A stretch of DNA of 64,000 nucleotides from Bemisia tabaci (lineage: Eukaryota > Arthropoda > Insecta > Hemiptera > Aleyrodidae): positions 16,009,372-16,073,371 of the forward strand of contig NC_092797.1 in NCBI RefSeq assembly GCF_918797505.1, given 5' to 3'. The translations under genes were made by a program, and so were the position numbers. A model generated the notes under the pieces. The model was not told where the DNA came from. It searched no databases and saw only the letters and a list, made by a program, of their open reading frames with translations. Shown piece by piece: positions 41,401 to 47,400 of this stretch. The stretch's first letter is position 1. Each line of letters opens with the position of its first letter.

Positions 41401-44400
41401 TCTGACAATGTAATCCTATTGCCTCAATTTTGCTAATAATTCGAGAAAGTTATACAATATTGAAGAACAATCTCTATAAAAAAAAGTCGTCCATGAGTTT
41501 AATTACTAAAATGTAATCAGTTTAAAGATGATTTTGAATTATGCTACGCTCTAAGACAAAAAAAAATGTATCTTTATTTTTTTTATTTTAATTTTATTAC
41601 AGAGAATGTCTGCAAGTTTGCATCGACGAGGTTCTAACACAATTTTCGGCACTTATTAGTTTCAAAAAATCAATTTGAAGTAATACTACTACATTAAAGA
41701 GTGCATATGTTTTGTTATTTGTCATCGAGAATCCTCAGAAAATAGGATTAGCTCCTAATAACGAAAAGTTTGAAACCTGCCTTCCTCCATCAAAATCACA
41801 GTGATTGGCAATAACGCCGTGTATTTTTGCGTTATTCCCGAAAACAGTTATAACAAACTCAAAGATTTATATGGAACTTTTTTTTTTTCACTTCTTTTTG
41901 AATTGTTTTATTTTTAGGCATTGATTAGCCGCTGCACCAAGGTAATTTATATTTTCACTCTCTTTGCTGTTTTTAGGGGGAGTTTTTGTCGTCCTCCTCT
42001 GTGGATTAGCGTTGGCAATATTAGTTGCCATTTTAGAGTTCTGTTGGAACTCGAAAAAAAATGCTCAGACAGACCGCGTAAGTATCGATTTTTTTTCTCC
42101 CTTTATTTTCCGTTGAAATATAGCTCAGACTACCTGCACTGGTTCATTATCTAACAGCTGCAATTCTGGTAGTTTTCCAAAGAAACGAGTATTAGGATTT
42201 TCAAAAATGGGCATCAAACCTTTTTGGATAGGTTTTAAACCAATGTAGCAGAATTTTAACGAAAATTTGAGCAGAAAATGAAAAAAATACTCAGAACTTC
42301 AACGTGTGTACATACTAATTTTTGACCATTTTGCCATGAGTAATAATTTTTGATTATTAAGATAAATATTAACATGATCAAATATCTTAAAATATAAATT
42401 TACTCGTACATAAAACAAAATGGTAAATTAGTGCCGGGTCTACACTATTTTGCAAGGAGAGCAAGATCAAAAAGCTGAATAATTTCCAATAGATTCAAAA
42501 ATGTTTGAGCTCTCTTTTTGCCTTGCTTTCCCCGCAAAAAAGTGTAGACCCAGCAACATTTTACCACCTTATGTTACATACAGTTCGATTGGCACCAATC
42601 GAATGCGATATTTCGCGTTTCGTCTCATTTGGCTTTAATTTAGGGTTTCCGTAAAATATTTTTCACCAAAAGAATGCTGAAGAATAGTTACACACTGTTC
42701 CCTCTCTGCTTCTACACAAAAATTGAAGCAAAACTCGTAATTTAGCAAAAAGTTTTTCACCACATCGATGTGTTGTGTGTTCTACTTACTTTTTAGTCTT
42801 CGGTCCTGATTTTTCTGTTAAAACACGACTATGATCATTTCGGGCCTTTCCGGTCCATCTTCAGGTCGAACATGTAGCAATCGCGAAAACGCGAACTTAT
42901 CGAGAAAAATAAAAACAAAAATAAATACGTTACTGCGTTATCAGCGCGCGACTATCAATCCGCTCGAGCTCTTATTTTTCTCGGCAAGTTCGCGTTTTCG
43001 CGATTGCTACATGTTCAACCTGATGATGGACCGGAAAGGCCCGAAATGATCATAGTCGTGTTTTAACAGAAAAATCAGGACCGAAGACTAAAAAGTAAGT
43101 AGAACACACAAGTCAAAAACACCTGATAAAGTAATGAACCCAGCCAACATCGATGTTAGTTTACAACTGTGGAGGAATCACCTTGAAGAAAAATGCCTGA
43201 TTTGTCTATCTGACCAATACGAACAGAAATGTTTAATTTTTGAAATTGGAACGCGGAATGGCTCTTTAAAAAATCCGATCAATTTCAAATTGGACTGAGT
43301 TAAGCAGAAAGGAACCAACCCACATTTTGGAAAAAATTGAGTTATGAGTGTTTTGAACTCAACCACTGCACTACTATCTATCGCCAAAAATTCAAAGTTT
43401 TTGTTGGAGCAAATTTTGCAGAAATTGAATTTGAAGTTTATCTTTTACATTGAGTCTTATGGAGGAGCCAATTTTTAAACCTCTTTTTCTCGGTTCGATC
43501 CCGATGTGGCTTGGTTCCTTTCTCTTTAACTCCGTCCAATTGAGGCTTTTTTTGTTAATTGTATTTTTGGTAAATGTTGAAACCCATGTAATCACACAAG
43601 CGAGTTAATTTCAATTTTCGTTTCCAGCAATCGCTGTGTTCAGAAATGGCGGAAGAGCTGCGGTTCGCGGTGCGGTGCCACGGTTCGCGACAGCGGCCGG
43701 CCCTCAAACGGAGCTGCACCCGCTGTTCCCCCGCCACCACCTACGTGCCTGCCGCCCTCGAGCTACCCCTCCACCTCAACGGGGTGAGTCTCACCCTTTC
43801 GCTCCTTCGCCTCCGCCCGCGACTCGTCTCCGTTTCCCTGTTTGCTCCGAATCCCGATTGTTTGTCAAACACCAACACAAACTCGGCTCCCCGTCCCCCG
43901 ACAAAGACTCGGCTCACAATGGCATCGTCGCATGAAAACCAAACATATAGTCCCCGCATTGAACCCTTTCGGGTATTGACTTCAGAATGTGAAGAGTGGA
44001 AATTGAAAACTTGGTAAGCGACATTAGGTGTTGCTGAGAGTGCGCCCGGTGTCATTTCCAGTAAAATAACTTGAATTTATCAATTTTACACGGGGATAAA
44101 ACTGGATCCAGAGTACACTGAAAAAAAATCTCGGTGTATTTACTAAGAAAAGGGTGAAATTACCAAGAATTCAGTGTTCTATTTGATCCCCGTTTTTTCT
44201 TGGTAAAATTACCATGTATAGAATTGGTAATTTTACCGAGAAATCCGAAAAATTATTGAACTTTCTCAGTAATTTTACTGGACCTTGGTAAAGACGCCAA
44301 TACTTTTTATCGACTGTGGTAGAATTACCGAGATAAAATGGCAAAGTTACCGGGAATTGATTACGAATAAAAGTGGTATTCTTACCTGAAAAAAACAGTA

Positions 44401-47400
44401 AATATACCGGTTTTTAGGTAAGCTTACTAATCTGTCTTGGTAAAATGACCAATAATTGGTAAAAAAAAGTGAGATGGTAAAGGTACCAACGGACCTTGGT
44501 AAAAACGCCGAGAATTTTTTTTCAGTGTACAGACTCTTAAAAAGTGCGACATAAAAAATGGGCATTAAAAAAAACAAAAGTAAATCTCATTAAATTATGA
44601 GTCTTCGCTCTCCATTCAAGCAGAAATCTGATTGGATCAAGAGTATTTTTCCTTGTAAAATTTTTGAAAGTCTGGATCCAATAGACTTTTTCACAGTGTA
44701 TGGACATTTTATTCAGGAATTCTGCCTAAGTTATAAAGTCGCACTTATATGACAAGAAACGTTACCCTCAGGGTATAGAATTTGTGTTAAATGAGAGTAA
44801 CAGCACCGCAATGTTATCAACACTTGCTAGCGGTCACTAGGTTTTGAATTTCCACGCTTCATTTATCAGCGAAGTCTTGGATGCAAACGCCCACACTGAA
44901 ACGTAATATATCAAAGTATATCAAATTAACAGCACAAGCACGAAGAAGAAGAAAAAAATTATGGTTTGCCCCTAGCCCCCCCTCCCCCCCTCTAAATTTT
45001 GGCCTGCCCAAAACTCACTTGACGTGCATAAGGAGACCATCGATACGGTCCTCCATGCAAATTTTGAATGAAATTGAAAAAAAGAAAAAAACATTTTAAG
45101 GTATGAATGTGCACAGAAAACTGGTACGACGGACGGACGGGCAGAATTTTTTTCAAGTTTATATAGTTTTTATGACTCCAAGCACGTCAAAACGCCTAGA
45201 TATGATGAAATTGCAATTTTTTTCTTGGGAGGGGGGGGCGGTGACAATACCTCCTCTACCGGTGAGGGGAGCGAGAAAGTAAAAAATGCCGTCAGAATAA
45301 ATTGCGCGAATTAAGGGGGCCTGTTTTTTACTCCGTCAAATACCGTCAAAGGTTAATACTGGCGCCGCTGCAGTCAGAAAGCCCCTCCCCTTAGTCTTTA
45401 CTCTACAAAAATTTTCAAGCATCGTTTTTTTCGAGACTGACAGAACTGACAGCATAAAGAGTTGGGATTACGTAACTTTTTCCAAAAAAAGTCAAAATAT
45501 ATTTTAATGATCTAAATTGCCCCCTAACAATTAAAAGGGCACGAGTGCTTTGCCAACGTTTCACTCAACACTTTGTTCTCCGATGAAACAGCCGTCGGAC
45601 CTTTTAAAAATTTCTCAGAATTTTCATCGCAGCTTGAAAAAAAAACCGGAGAAATTTCCAGACCGTTAGTGCTTTAGAAGAAAAAGTAGTGTCATTCTGT
45701 CTTCGTTCAGCTAGACATGCCGTGAATGTCAACCACAGGAATTAATGTGATTTTTAAATGGTTCCCGTGGAAAACGACACAGAGGTTCATTTCAAAACTG
45801 CCCTCATGCAACCTTGTTTTTGCTCACATGGAGTACTTTTTGCTCATTAAAAATCAATTTGAAACTATGAGACGAAGTTAAACTGTTCGAAATACGCGGG
45901 ATAATTCATCTCGGAAAGTTCAAGGACCTGTGTAGTCATAACAGAATGGGGTACATAAGAGATTCAATGTAATTAGATAGACTTACCAATGGTAAAATTA
46001 CACTAAAATCACGTCAGACAAGTAAAAAAATCCCTGAATAACGCACGACTGACTCATTTCGTATGGTATATTTTCAAGAGATTGCATCGGTAGGCACTTT
46101 TACCTCGTTCACCAGTGGCGATTCTTGAGAGTTAAGACTGTTTTTCCTCCATACGAATGTATGTAAAAAAATCGATTCTTGGTAAATCGATCATTTCCGA
46201 TGATTCAAAAATCGATATTTTGGATTTAATGGAGGAACAAGATTGTTGCCAACTTACAAAATCGCCGCTGTTGGGCTGTTGGTTACCGATGGCAGAGAGA
46301 GATTCGTTAGAACCCTAACCTAAATGAGCAAAATATTTCGCAAACTATTACAGATAGTTCTAATTGTTTGCACGTGATTTCAAAAATTTTGAAGCATACA
46401 TTTTTGCAGTTTACTCCAAAGAATTGGAGAGCACTTAAAATCGTAAGTGAGTAGTAGTAGTAAAAAAAGATTGATAACTATAGTTTATGATATTGTTCAT
46501 TTATTCAAGTTAGATTTCCTCATATACCTTTGGGCAAAACCCACCAACAATCGAAGCAAAGTCAAAAAAAAAACCAAGAGCCACAGTACAAATCGAGAGC
46601 CGATTGGCACCTTCTAGTTTTGAAAGTTGTCTCTGGCTTATCCGCCTGATGCCCACTTCCTGGGACCCTTTGGAAATAACACGGGGCCTCAATGATTATT
46701 TTCCAAATCACGTAAGCGCCAAACTTTCGATTGCAAGCAATACAAGAAAGCCCGTTTTATTCAGCTTGTTGACAATCTTCGAATTCAAAAAAATGTATGC
46801 TCTTTTAGGAGGCTATTTTGAAAGCAGGCACGATTGATTATACACAAGAGAAAACAGAGAAAAAACAACCCCTCTACCACCAAAATAGAGATTGACGCTT
46901 ACGTGATTTAGAAAATAATCTGTTCAAATCGTCGCCCTCCTGACATAAAGGCGTAACTGCATTTCGCGATGAGCCCTATCGTCCATTTAACTCAATGATT
47001 TCCCGGGCTCATCTCAATGTGTAGTTACGCCCCTTTGTCAGCCAAGCGACAAAATGTTGTAGGAGCACCGTCGCCCGGAGAGAATTCCATTTTGTTATAA
47101 TTGCGCACAGTGGATCGAATCAATCAGATAAGTCGGACATACAATTTTTGACTACAACTGCAAATTTTGATGTTTATTCCGTCGGATTTTAAATTTAAGG
47201 AATGTTTCTGAAAGGAAATATTACCAGAAAACCAATGGAGCCACTTTTAGAACCTCAAAGTTTTGTATAAACGGAGTTATAAGCGTTTACAGTTTCCAAA
47301 TTTTGTCCGACCTCTCCTACTGACTCGATCCACTGTGCGCCGTCCGAAGAAAATTTCATTTTCTTATAACTGCGCACAGTGGATCGACTCAATCAGCGAG

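Larger units (their letters stand above)
36960..41976 (+). other. Intron 13 (5.0 kb)
   Basis: Contains elements at 37161, 39281 and 40701, a run of C at 38881-38895, and a family I-like fragment near 40130-40240. 37480-38870 and 40870-41976 show nothing I recognise. Confidence 0.85.
42078..43627 (+). other. Intron 14 (1.5 kb)
   Basis: Holds three inverted-repeat units (42419, 42773, 43290). Little else recognised. Confidence 0.85.
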
